Source: Vitis vinifera
Lineage: Eukaryota > Streptophyta > Magnoliopsida > Vitales > Vitaceae
DNA: 64,000 nt
Direction of reading: 5' to 3'
Assembly: GCF_030704535.1 (NCBI RefSeq)
Contig: NC_081823.1
Span: 5,896,501 to 5,960,500 of the forward strand
A program made the translations under genes and the position numbers. Below the pieces are notes generated by a model. It was not told the DNA's origin, did no database searches, and saw only the letters and a program-made list of their open reading frames with translations. Every line of letters starts with the position of its first letter. Position 1 is the stretch's first letter. Shown in pieces: positions 22,817-34,339 of this stretch.

Positions 22817-24060
22817 GTGATTTTCTTTTCTTTTGTCTGAATCATCTTAATTGTATTTCTGATGTGAATTGCAGTTTTTTGTCTTATAAGATCTCATCCT
22901 CTGCGGGGAATTTTTAATATTTTGTATTCATGATTTGGGTTTTTAAAAAAAATATTTCATTGGGGCTTAATTTTGGTAGATTTTGGGTTTCCGGTGATTT
23001 CGTGGTTGGATTGCGTGTTTTCCCCCCTTAAGGATCTGATTGTTTTGATGGAAATTAATTGGTTGGAAATTTCCTTTTCGGGAAGGAAAAGTGAAAAAAT
23101 TTTATCTTCAAAGAGTCAAGGTTAAATTTTGTTCAATAACTATGCTCTTTTTGTGCCCGGTTCCCTTGATTTTGTTTATAGACGATTATGCTTTCTTTAG
23201 TTTTGCTAAGAATCGAAGAAAAAAATATAGCTTGAATATTGTAATTGGTTGCGATTGAAGCCGCAAATTGTTTTGTTTTTCTGCCTGCTAAATCTGACTT
23301 TAAATTAGAAGGGCTACTTTTATGTACAAACAATTGGATCTTATTTGGAGCCCTAGCTCTTTGAAATTTGCAAATCTTGATCGAGGTTGGGGAGATTGGG
23401 CTTTTCTCGAATTTAAATTTATTTTGAAATTTTATTTGGAAAACAAGTGCATGCAAATTTAGATTTTCCTATCTGGTTTAGCCTCGTCTGTGTTTAAGCC
23501 GTTATATCCATTTGATGCTTTATGATATTCAATCAGAGGAACGCAATGAAATCACTGTGTTTGTAAGGTCCTTAAATGGGTCTTCTTGCTTATACAGCTT
23601 CTGTAATTACCCCATTTGTTTTATGTTGGAGATCATCATGATTCCTCTCCAGCCAGTATGTTCTGTTTATAATGTTGCTGAGGTGCTTTGATGTAATTTA
23701 AGTTTGGAATTAGAGCAGATTGATTCTAGGCGTTACCTATGTGGTGGTATAATTGATGAATTTGGTTCTGGCATACCGATATAGAGAGTTTATCATACAT
23801 ATGTATTCAGCGATGTTGCTACAGTTAGGAGTATCGTCATTTGAGATAGTAATGAGATTCATAGTTTGATTTGGTATACAAGTAACTATTGTACCCAAAC
23901 ACCCACTGGAACAAGTCATCGATCTGTGATTCTTCCTTGAAGCAGTCTACCAAATTCTAGAACTTGAATCATTTTTCTTGTTGATGATGCTGATTTCTCT
24001 TTTTTTCTTATAATCCAGGTCTGATTACTCTGGTTGTCAGGTTCGATCAATTTCCAACAG
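22817..24060 (+). other. Leader intron of eIF1 gene
   Basis: Donor CAG|GTGATT at 22817. The likely acceptor is AACAG at 24060, nine bases before the ATG, giving about 1.24 kb. Two other AGs (near 24019 and 24041) are possible acceptors. The intron is T-rich with no coding content. Confidence 0.65.
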
Positions 24061-24069
24061 CCAAGTTTC

Positions 24070-24747
24070 ATGTCTGAACTCGACATCCAGATCCCCACTG
24101 CTTTTGGTATGCTAATATGATGAACTTGCTTGTGTACAAATTTTTCCAATTATGTTCTTAAAGTTTGGTTGGTGTCTACTTCTTTTGCAACTCTGATTAA
24201 TGGTCTATGTTATATTCTTCCAATATTAGATCCGTTTGCTGAGGCAAATGCTGAGGACTCAGGTGCTGGGTCAAAAGATTATGTGCATATCCGCATACAG
24301 CAACGGAACGGAAGGAAAAGCCTGACAACTGTCCAGGGTCTGCGAAAAGAATTTAGTTACAACAAGATCCTCAAGGACCTCAAGAAGGAATTCTGCTGCA
24401 ATGGTACTGTTGTTCAAGACCCGGAACTAGGCCAGGTGTGTGTTTCAACTCCTTTTATGGAAAACCATTTGTTTTTATTTTACCTGCTGTCATAATATGC
24501 CTAATTCGATTCACATACGCTGTTGTGCATTTGTAGGTTATTCAACTTCAAGGTGATCAGCGAAAGAATGTTTCAACCTTTCTTGTGCAGGTAATGTGAT
24601 GTTTCTCCCTTTACCATCAACTTTGAAAATCAAAAATCAAATACATATCCATTCAAGCACAAACAAATTGATGTGGTTTGGTTATTGGCTTCCCTGCAAC
24701 AGGCTGGCATTGTGAAGAAGGAGGATATCAAGATTCATGGTTTCTGA
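24070..24747 (+). CDS. Translation initiation factor eIF1 (SUI1 homologue), four coding exons
   Basis: Exons 24070-24106, 24230-24435, 24537-24590 and 24703-24747 join to 113 residues. All introns are GT-AG, and the frame is kept through the split codon G|AT. The protein starts MSELDIQIPTAFDPFAEANA, then carries the SUI1 fold with YVHIRIQQRNGRKSLTTVQG, LKKEFCCNGTV and GDQRKNVSTFLVQAGIVKKE, and ends IKIHGF. 113 residues is the usual plant length. eIF1 binds the 40S subunit near the P site and secures fidelity of AUG selection as part of the 43S complex with eIF1A, eIF2, eIF3 and eIF5. The gene looks intact and is driven by a translation-type promoter. Confidence in identity and exon structure is high. 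Confidence 0.97.
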
Positions 24748-24774
24748 TTTGCTGCGGATCGATTTCTGACAGGC

Positions 24775-25930
24775 GAATGCTATCCCCTATCCGGATATTA
24801 GAATATAAACCCATAATATTATAATACTATCAGTGCAGAGCACTTTTTATCTGAACTTCAAAATATAAACCGATAACATCGCCGGTATGTTGATTTGATA
24901 TACAATCATACTTGGTTTGGGTCTTTAAGCTGCCTTTCTCTGTAATGTGGTTTGAAAATGGAATGTTCGACAGTGCTGATTTCAGTCCAGAATAATAATT
25001 ATGATTATCAAGTAATGCCCCTGACTACCTTTCTTTGTGGTTTTAGTTTTAGTCATTGGTGCATGATTCTTGGTTATAATCTAGTCGTGAAATAGTTGGG
25101 TTTCAGGCCTTACCTGCAAAACAATTTTGGATATGGAAAACAGTTGGTAAGTAGTGTTGCTCTATTTCAATGAGGTTGCAGGTTTCTGGTGATTTGTTCT
25201 TTGAATTGCTGGCTGTGTTGCCCAATCCTTCGCTTAAGTCTAAAGTTTTTATTTATAAAATGGTGCTCTAGCGACTTTTGTACTAAAGTCTGAATATTTG
25301 TTGTGAATTTGTCATAAATCTCACAATAATGGACGGAATAGATTCTCACACCACTTTATATGAAGTGTAGTATGATGCTATAGGCTATTATGCTTATGGA
25401 CATGTGGGATGTTATCTCCTTTGCAACCATGCATCACCTACCTAGCTGATGAGTATGCAAGAGAAAGCTATAAGAGACCTAGTTGGGGAAAAACCAGGTT
25501 TGCATTATAATTCTCATGTATTCCTTCACATGATCGTCGAAGAGACTTCCTCGAGCATCCTTTGTTTTGGTAGATGTCCTTCCACCAAGGACTAAGGAAA
25601 GGATGTTTGTTGCTTTACCAAAACCAAATGAAATCTAGCTCGCAACACGACCCTTTTTTATGCTCCAACAGATGGTAGTTATGCCACTCTCCTCTCGCAC
25701 ATTACCTATAGATGTGATGATTTACTAAAAGATATCTAAGATTGATGGGTCAGCAATTGAAGCAACCTATAGATTTTATGATCTACTAAAAGATATCTAA
25801 AATTGAATGGTTGGTAATTGAAGCAGGTGTTGGAGTAGCGGAGCTAGTGCTAGCAACAAGAAAAACCTACCTTACTCAACCATAGTGGGTAAATTGTGTT
25901 GGACCTTACCCCATGTTAAAACTTTGTTTA
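24775..25930. other. eIF1 3' flank and intergenic DNA
   Basis: The 3' UTR probably lies within 24748-25010. No further gene is recognised. An imperfect tandem duplication of about 61 bp (core CTACTAAAAGATATCTAA) lies at 25704-25826. Confidence 0.55.
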
Positions 25931-27834
25931 TTTTTAAGTATGCAATTAATTTTATAATTATATTCTTTCCATATTTACCCTAATCTGTGAACCAAATAAA
26001 AAATTGTTTTCTGAAAAGATAATTTTGATTTAAAAACTAAATTTTGAAGTTTTTAAAGAAGCAACTTTAAATTTTAATTTTAAAATTTATATTAAAATTA
26101 ATTTTTCAAAAGATAAATTCAATACAACCCTTTAAGAAACAACTTCTCAAGCGAATTTTAGAAATTGCAATAGATTTGAAAATATTTTTTCTGTTATAAT
26201 AAATCTCAAATTTTTCTATAACTTCATTTTTTTCCAAATATTTAAAAGAAATGATAAGATTATAAAAAAAAATGGGGCTTAGGCTAACTTGTTTTAATTT
26301 AATGTCCATGATAGTATTGTATACTTCTTTACTAGACAAAGGTGTCGACCTATTTTCCTTATTTCTAATATTTATTAACATGTTTTGAAAAAAAAATCTA
26401 AAAACAATTTAAATTTGTTGTTAAAAAACACGTTCTATTTTTAAAACATCTCTTAAAAAAATTATTTTCAATCAAAATCTTTTAAACATATTTTTAAAAT
26501 TGGAAACGTTGTTTCCTATTATAAAGTGTTGAAATTTCATGTGCTATTTTCTTGAATTTAAAAGTTTGTTTTACATTGTAATGTCAAATTGAGTTTGATG
26601 CTACTCACTCTACCAAATACACAAAATAAATAAAATAAAATAAAATAATAATAATAATGAAGTTCATTCATTAATTACATCCTAAAATAATAATAATGAA
26701 GTTCATTCATTAATTTCATCCTAAAAAAAATACAGGTATAATTAACGTTTCTACTTTTTACTTATCAGATTATGAAAAATCGGGGATACGGATCGAAAAT
26801 AAATCTGGATTCCAACGATGAAATCAAGACTCAGACTAAAAGCAAATCCACTAAGAAACCTTAAAGTCAACCTGACAGTAAATCCTAGTCTTAACAATTC
26901 ATTAGTATCCTATGATAGAAAATTGTTTCAAGGATACGAATGGAAAATAAATCTGGATTCAAACAATGAAATCAAGACTCAAGAGGCAGACTAAAAGCAA
27001 ACCCAGTAAAAAACCTTGAAGTCAACGTACTCCAACATGTACTTAAATCCCGGTCTTAACAATATATTCATGTTTTTTATATTAAATAATATAATTATTA
27101 GTATCCTATGGTAGGAAATTGTTTTACCTATAACTGTCATCAATTGATGTTTTAATTATAACCATAATCAATTGACTCATTTCCCATCAAATAATTTGAT
27201 GCTTAGTATCCTCCAATACCTTATTGACAATTATACATTTAGGTGAAAGCCTCGTCATTTTTAAAGTGATTGAGGTGATGTTGATTGCAAACGGTGGGCA
27301 TTCATTCTAATGCTTGATATAAAAGCCAATAACATATATGTCTCATGATTTTTAAAGTGATTGAGGTGATGTTGATTGCAAACGGTGGGCATTCATTCCA
27401 ATGCTTGATATAAAAGCCAATAACATTTATGTCTCATGAAGGTAACAGAATGTCACGCAATTGTCGGTGTGGGCCGTCCGGCTGGCGTGTCATGTAAATA
27501 GAATCAAACAAGGATTACACTTTTTTTGTTTTGAATTTATAATGTACAATAAAAACTTTTGCTTATAAATATTGTTCGATTTCAATAGAATAATAGTTGA
27601 ACAAATCCACGTTTTAAGACAAATATAAAAGTCAAAGTGAAATTGATCCTTAACTATTCATAATAATGAAAATAATATATTTAACGCAAATAAATTATTC
27701 TTAAGTGCAACTTTAATTTATTTTTATTTATTTTAACTCTTTTATAAAAAAAAATAAAAAAATTTGAAAATACATAAGTTTCAAATTACCTTTATTTATA
27801 ATTGATACTTGAGAAAATAAAGACTAATCTTAAA
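25930..27834. repeat. Degenerate repeat unit 1, first part, with P module
   Basis: The first of five or six diverged copies of a long AT-rich unit that fills 25.9-49.6 kb. It begins with a block (25980-26530) homologous to 30900-31420. Its P module (27190-27440) has TGATGTTGATTGCAA, GGCATTCATTCTAATGCTTG and GATATAAAAGCCAATA. An internal duplication of about 175 bp occurs at 26760-27110. No coding frame is kept. Confidence 0.6.
27257..27438. repeat. 91-bp tandem duplication inside P module
   Basis: 27257-27347 and 27348-27438 are almost identical, each with one GATATAAAAGCC box. Other P modules hold a single copy. Confidence 0.85.
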
Positions 27835-28991
27835 TGAGAAAAACGTCCAAGAGAGGGGTGAATTGGATTTTTTAAAAACTTTTTCAACGCAACAAATTTA
27901 AGCACAATGGAAGCAAAATATAATGAGATAAAGTTAGATAATTCAAACTCAGATTTTATAGTGATTCGACACTTCCTTACTTATATCCACTCTCCTCAAG
28001 CTCCTAACTGAATGAAGGTTCCACTAACTTGAAGTTTCAATCAAACTTCTAATCTTCTTTATACTTAGATTCCGGCTCTAATAGGCTCTTACACAATCTC
28101 TTTAAGATTCAACTCACTTGAAAACTCTAACACTCAATTTTATAAGAATGAATCCCTTAACCTAACTCAATGATAACTCAAATACAAATCAAAGCTAGGA
28201 TGAAATACAAAGGTGCACTAAAGGATATGCAAGTGAAGATTTAATGCACCAAGAAAGAAATAAGAGCTTTTAAGGTAAGAACAAGTGGGTAGACAATTGA
28301 ATGCAGTTGTTCTCTATGTCACAAATGAAGTGGATCTCTCAATTTATAGGTTTCTAACATTAGAAGCCAAAAAAAACAAAAAACAGTCTCAACCGGTCAA
28401 GTTGAGGGTCAACCGGTTCACTAGCCGTTAGAGCATTTAATGCTTTTGCAGGTTACTGTTGCTTCGACCGGAGGTAGACCGTGAAGAAGGATTCCTCAAC
28501 TGGGAAAGGAATGCTACTAAATGAGAGAGTATTTTCAGCACTCCTCGACTGGACCTCGACTAGACAAGGGCAACCGATCGACCGGTTCCCTTGCCGATTG
28601 AGCTGGTTGGCCAGTGTCTCAACCAGTTCGACCTTTTGGCCCCAAAAACCTTTTTTTTTTTTTTCTGTTGACTAATATGCCAATTTTGAAATGTTTTGCC
28701 TAATGTACATTTGATAAAACTTAGGTTTCAATGAAATTGTAACTTTAAAGAATAAACTGAGTTTTCCAAAGATGCATGAAATGAAATATAAAACCTAAGT
28801 GCACTCATTCATTCAGCTTACAATTGTTTCCTATGATTAAAAGTCTTCTAAATGTCTTGATCTTGTATCCATTAGGTCATTTGATGAATTTCTAAATTAA
28901 TACCTGAGATTCTTTACAAATCAAACCAATTAGTAACTTAACCATGGTTTGTTATTATCAAAACTTGATTAGGAGAACCCTTGGACTAACA
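27835..28991 (-). mobile_element. Solo LTR-like retroelement piece
   Basis: Ends are TG (27835) and CA (28991) read on the plus strand. On the minus strand it starts TGTTAGTCCAAGGGTTCTCC and ends with CACCCCTCTCTTGGACG, the terminal sequences of a widespread plant LTR family. The middle contains repeated ACCGGTT/CGACCGG-type motifs (28390-28640). No matching flanking duplication is seen (left TTAAA, right ATTGC). It sits against the truncated TRIM, so rearrangement is likely. Confidence 0.5.
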
Positions 28992-29236
28992 ATTGCTTTT
29001 AGGAGAGTTGGTAACACCTGAGGTCCTACAAGTGGTATCAAAGCCGAGGTCACGGGTTTGAACCCCATGAGTGTCGCTGAGGGGGAGATTGTTGGCAGAT
29101 CGGAGAGTTGGCCACATCCATCAACTCTTCTTGTGTTCGTCGTTGGCGCTTAGGTGAATGCACTATAAGGTTAGGATATACGCCTTTTCTAACAACAATT
29201 GTTTTTAGGAGAGTTGGTATCGTTTGAGGTCCTACA
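28992..29236 (+). mobile_element. TRIM-type miniature LTR element, 5' LTR truncated
   Basis: Complete 3' LTR at 29090-29236 (147 bp, TGTTGG to CCTACA). The matching last ~40 bp of the 5' LTR is at 28988-29030, followed by primer site TGGTATCAAAGCC (29033-29045) and a purine tract GAGGGGGAGAT (29079-29089). The internal part is only about 60 bp, with no coding capacity, as in terminal-repeat retrotransposons in miniature. The 5' LTR start is missing at the join with the element at 28991. Confidence 0.75.
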
Positions 29237-29560
29237 ATACTTTTAATATTTTTTATAATAAAAACAATTATGGGAAATCATTTCTAAATATAGTTTTCGT
29301 TATAACTTGGTCCAATTCTCGAAGTATCTTTCCATTAAGTTTATGATTTATTCTAAATTTTTCTAAGATAATTTTTATTATGAGATGGCCCGTTTTGTTG
29401 TGTATACTTAAAAACTTTTGCTATAATAATATTTTACTTTGGGTTAAATGGTTGCCTTTATTATTAAGAAATATAACCTATAAATACTGATTATGATAAA
29501 AAATTCTATTAGTTTGTTTTATTTTGGTCTTATAAAAATGAGTTTATTCATAAAATTATT
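29237..29560. repeat. T module, copy 1 (partial)
   Basis: Shared blocks TCTTTCCATTAA, TTTTATTATGAGA-GGCCCG and AAAACTTTTGCTATAATAAT match 32840 onward, 36940, 37450, 43200 and 44640. It is the second half of repeat unit 1, separated from its P module by the elements at 27835-29236. Confidence 0.6.
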
Positions 29561-29746
29561 TGTATAATGGACTAAGATTTAAAAGATTAAAATTATTCAT
29601 GTATAATATAATCTCTAAATACATTATCATTCATAAAATAATTTCATACAAATTATAATTTAATTTTATATCCTTTAATATAAATATATAATAAAACCAA
29701 AATATATTATAATTTTAATAATAATATGTTTTTAAATTCTATAAAT

Positions 29747-29920
29747 AAAAACTTATAGAAATATTGAGAAAACTTCAAGAAATGGAAAGATAAGAATTTT
29801 TATATATATCCATCAATATATCCATGAAAACCGATATTGATATTTTGATCAATATATATACATTGAAGAGTTCTTATCTTGTTATTTCTTAAAGTTTTCT
29901 CAATATTTCTATAAATTTTT
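29747..29920. repeat. Inverted repeat, MITE-like
   Basis: Arms 29747-29796 and 29871-29920 are nearly perfect complements over 50 bp (core TATAGAAATATTGAGAAAAC) around a 74-bp centre of ATAT/GATATTG repeats. Total 174 bp, non-coding. A foldback MITE is likely. Confidence 0.65.
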
Positions 29921-30149
29921 ATCAATTTTTGTCTCAAAATTTTCACTCATATATCACAATATATCTATAAAACCCAATTATCGATATATTCGTCAGAGAA
30001 CCATCAAAGAGTGGCAAACACCTACTAAGGTGAGTGAACTAAGATTGTTTGGGCTATTCATTGTAAGTTACTTAAAGATGGTTCGACTCAAAAATCCTCT
30101 AGAATACACGAACTCATCATGGCACTACACTAATAAAAAAAGTGTCTTA

Positions 30150-30290
30150 AGAGTTTTTGAGGACTTAAAAGGGTTGTGATTGATGACCCGTGTTACGGAT
30201 GTCATATTACACTAAACCATTGGAAGTACACACAGATGCATACTATGCCACCATGAAAACCGATATTGATATTTTTATCATTGGCTATGC
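30150..30290 (+). pseudogene. Relic of gypsy RNase H domain
   Basis: One frame reads PVLRMSYYTKPLEVHTDAYY, matching the Ty3/gypsy RNase H start (PVLxxPDFxKPFxVxTDAS). A frame change precedes it, near a FEDLK stretch. Only about 45 codons remain, so it is a fragment of an otherwise lost element. Confidence 0.5.
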
Positions 30291-30839
30291 CATGAAATAT
30301 CTCTTTTAATTATCCTTAGAGTATAATTGTCCCTAAATTATATTAATGTTAACCATCAACAAATCATTTAAATTAAATAATATAATTATGCTATTGCACT
30401 AATTTATTAGCATAGTATCTTCTATCCCATAACTAGTTGATTATCTTCAATTTATGGAAACTTTTGGAATCTGAACTTGATTCAAAGCTCTTCCAAATCT
30501 AAAGATAGATCTCTTAAAACAAACTCACAAAATTGTGCCATATATGTAGCATGAATACATTAGAAAATTATTCTTAATGTAGAGTGTTAAGGCACAAAAA
30601 TTATGAAATTCTTTTTCTAGGTTATGGAGTTAATTTTTTTTCATGCATTTACAAATTGTGCTTTAAAACAATGAAAAAAAAAATTGTTTGTTTATTGCAA
30701 CTCAAGTAAACTTTAGCTTCATGGAAAAAACTGAGTGGGCTCGAACTGGATATTTGAAATCGAAATGGAATTTGTAATCTTCGTGGTAAAAGGTAGCCCA
30801 CCACCTAAAATATAGCACTTGTAGTTTAGGGTATTTTGA

Positions 30840-32900
30840 TAAAAATATAGGATTTTTGAAAAATATATTTTTATAATATGATAATAGAAATATAATTTCC
30901 ATATTTACATGTGATGAACCAAGTAAAAAATTATTTTTTGAAAAGATAATTTTGATTTAAATATTAAATTTTGAAGTTATTTAAAAAAAACATAAGATAA
31001 CTTTGATACTTTAAGAGACAATTTCTCAATCATATTTTACAAATTGTTATAGATTTGAAAATTTTTTTTAACTATAAGAAATTCCAGGTTATTTCTGTAA
31101 CTATGATTTTTGACAAATATTTAAAAAAAAATGGTGAGATTATGAAAAAGAAAATATTGTGTTTAGATTAACATGGTGTTAAATATGAAAAATAATTTTT
31201 TTTAAATGTAATTTCTATGATATACTTGTTTACAATACAGAAGTTCTCGGTCTATTTTCCTTGTTTTTTTATTAAAATTTTCTAAAAAAACACCTAAATA
31301 TGATTTAAATTTGTTCTAAAAAATTGTTTTGCTTTTAAAATAAACTCTCAAAAATTATATTCAATCAAAATATTTTAAATATATTTTTGAAATTGAAAAT
31401 GCTATTTCCTATTGTAAAGAAAAAAAAAATCCCATCAAATTAAAAGTTTATTTAAAATCATAATATCAAAATGAGTTTGATACCACCTACCATACCAACT
31501 AAATAAAAATATTTAATAATCAAGCTCTTTCATTAATTTCTAGTTCATCTTTCACAAAAAAAAAATAAAAAGTACAAATATGAACGGAAACACAACAAAG
31601 AATTCAAAAACTGGAATCCAGAGATACCAAAAGTAAACAAAACCAAAAAAATATATATGTACTTAAATTCTAGTCTTTACAAGTTATTATTTGTTAATAT
31701 CTGTAATAAATAATTATTTTAGGTATAACTGCCATCAACTCACTCCTTTTATATGAAGTAATATGATCTTTAGTATTCTCCAATATCTCATTTACAATCA
31801 CAAATTTAGATAAAACCCTCTTGTATTGAAATTTTTGTGAAACCCTCATTTTTAAAGTCATTGACGTGATGTTGACTGCAATGGTAGGCATGGATTCTAA
31901 TACTTGATATAAAAGCCAGTAGCATCTAATATCACATGATGGTAACGAAATGTCATGCTTGATGCATGATTGTGGGCCTGCATTTGGTGTTTCACGGAAA
32001 TAGAATCAAACAAGACCACACCTTTTCTGATAATATACAATAAAACACTTTTATAAATATTATTTATTTTCAATATAACTTCATTTTCAGTTGCAGTGGA
32101 GTAAGTAATATAATAATAATTACATAAATTCAACAAATTCACCTTTTAAGGTACCATTTTTTAAGATAAATATGAATGTAAAATTCTAAAACATAGTTAA
32201 GAAACTATCAAATTCTTTATTAAACCATACGGATTTTGTTATTTACGTCATGCTTACTTTCGAAAAAATTGAGGGAATTATAAGGGAAAGAAAATAAAAT
32301 AAATAAATAAATTTAAAAACAAGGAATCATTTTTATATATTATTTCATTCCCCTTTATTTATATTTGATTAAAAAGAAAGAGTATAGATGAATGCATCAT
32401 TGCCCTGATTTTTTTTTAATATTTTTATAATTAAATTAAATATGAAAAAATCATTTATCTTTTTATTTTTCTTTATTATTATTTTTTTAATATTTTCTAG
32501 TAACCAAATATAAAGTAACATAGTTTCAAAGTAATAGAATAACCAGCATAACAACAAATTGGAATAGTGAGCAATTACGGCTAGAGCAGTCATGGAGCAA
32601 AGCTTTCTATTATATTCTCACTCTTCTCCATCAATGGTAAGATCAGTTTCCGGGGCACAACATTGCCTTTGGTGGCCAGCTGGTAAAGATAAAATCAATT
32701 CTTTGGACCATCATGTGGCATTATGTCACCTAAATGCCATCCTTTTTGTAGTATTCCTTTTCTCATAATGGTCATGATGATGAAACCAAGTGTTCAGAAT
32801 ATCGGTCTATTGAATTTATGAATATTTTATTATTTTCTAAAGATAGTTTTCATTGGTCCAATTCTCGTATCTTTCCATTAAATATATGATGACTTCTGCA
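30840..32900. repeat. Degenerate repeat unit 2 (P and T modules)
   Basis: Collinear with unit 1: start block 30900-31420, P module 31770-32030 with GATATAAAAGCCAGTAGCAT and TCATGCTTGATGCATGATTG, T module 32580-32900 with GCAGTCATGGAGCAAAG and GATCAGTTTCCGGGGCACAA. Small open frames here (for example 32369-32593 minus) are not conserved as proteins among units. Confidence 0.6.
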
Positions 32901-33049
32901 TTTTTCCTTTTTCTTTTTTTATAAATTCAAAAATAATTTAAATTTGGTCTAAAAGTATTATTTTCAATCAAAATCTTTTACATATATATTTGAAGGTTGA
33001 AAAACTATTTCCTATAATACAACTTTTGAACTTAAATTTTTTTTTTCCT

Positions 33050-34010
33050 AGCTTTATTTAATTTCAAAATGAGTTTGATGCAACCTGGCCAAGTACATAA
33101 AAATTGGTACTAAGCAATCTCATTCATTAATTTTCAAACTTCATCTATTATAATTTAAAAAAAAAAATAGATATTCAATCAAAGGAAAAGGATTGATCAC
33201 CAATTATATTTGTGAAATCACCCTTTTATGTTTTGGATGTTTAATGAAGAATAAAACCTTTTATTTATAAATATTATTAATTTTCAATATAACTTCATTT
33301 TCAATTAAATGGGAGTAAGCAATAGAAGAATAATTACACAAGTTCAACTTATTCACGGGAACATTTTTGAAGATAAATATAAAAATAAAATTCAAGATTT
33401 TTTTGTGTAGGTTGTTTAGTTTCAGAAAATTTGTGGAAATTTTTAAAATTTTTATGAAGGAAATGAAAGAAAAAATAAAATAAAATAAAATATATATTTA
33501 AAATTAATAAATTATTTTTTAATTTTACATTGATTTATTTATTTATTTAAATTTATTTTATTTATATTTGATTTTCTTAAATATTTTTCATAATAAAATA
33601 ACATAATTAATAGTTTTTTAAGTAAAAAAATAATTAGCATAACAACACATTACAAATAGTGAAACAAGTTTAGTCGTAACAGTTACGGAGGAAAGACTCA
33701 TCCAAGAAAGCCGCAAAGCCTTACTTTGTATTTTTTGTTCTATTTTTCAAATATCGTGACGATGAGATTAAATATTCAAAATATCATTTATCATTTTATT
33801 AAATTTATAAAAAAAATTTATCTTTCGTTTTTTTATAGGTACATTTTAACATATCTAATTTGAAAGGAGATTAAATATTCAAAATATCATTTATCATTTT
33901 ATTAAATTTATAAAAAAAATTTATCTTTCGTTTTTTTATAGGTACATTTTAACATATCTAATTTGAAAGGATACTTATATAACCATGATAAATTTTTTTA
34001 TAGAAAATAT
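33050..34010. repeat. Degenerate repeat unit 3 (shortened)
   Basis: Shares blocks with units 1 and 2 (AATATTATTAATTTTCAATA, ATAACAACA, ACGGAGGAAAGACTCATCCAA), but most of the P module is missing. Confidence 0.5.
33765..33970. repeat. Perfect 103-bp tandem duplication
   Basis: 33765-33867 is repeated without visible mismatch at 33868-33970 inside otherwise diverged DNA, so it is recent or an assembly artefact. Confidence 0.9.
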
Positions 34011-34116
34011 ATAAATAATAATAATATTTCAATATTCAATCCTTCATTATATATATATTGGAAAAATGAAATTAAGAAAATAATAAAACTACATATTCTA
34101 GTTTCTCTATAATTAT

Positions 34117-34214
34117 AGTTAGTTTCCGTTTGAATTTGAATGGTAATATTAGCAAATTTGCAACCTAGTTAGTTTTCATTTGAATTTGAATGGTAAGATT
34201 TGCTTAGTTTGCAA
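34117..34214. repeat. Imperfect tandem duplication, about 48 bp
   Basis: TTAGTTTTC(C/A)TTTGAATTTG-type units ending TTTGCAACCTA, two copies. Confidence 0.7.
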
Positions 34215-34339
34215 CCTACGCAGCATCCTCCATTTTCTCTTTCTTAGTTATCTTGTATTTTTAAATAAAGATTCTAGTTTTCCAATAATTATTTAGTTAG
34301 TTCACTTTTCACCCTGTCATAATCAAGTATCTCATTTAC

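Noticed and set aside
32369..32593. MTALAVIA-type minus-strand peptides near T modules (also 42853-43044)
   Set aside because: They are shared only as far as the DNA is shared; frames shift between units and no domain is visible.
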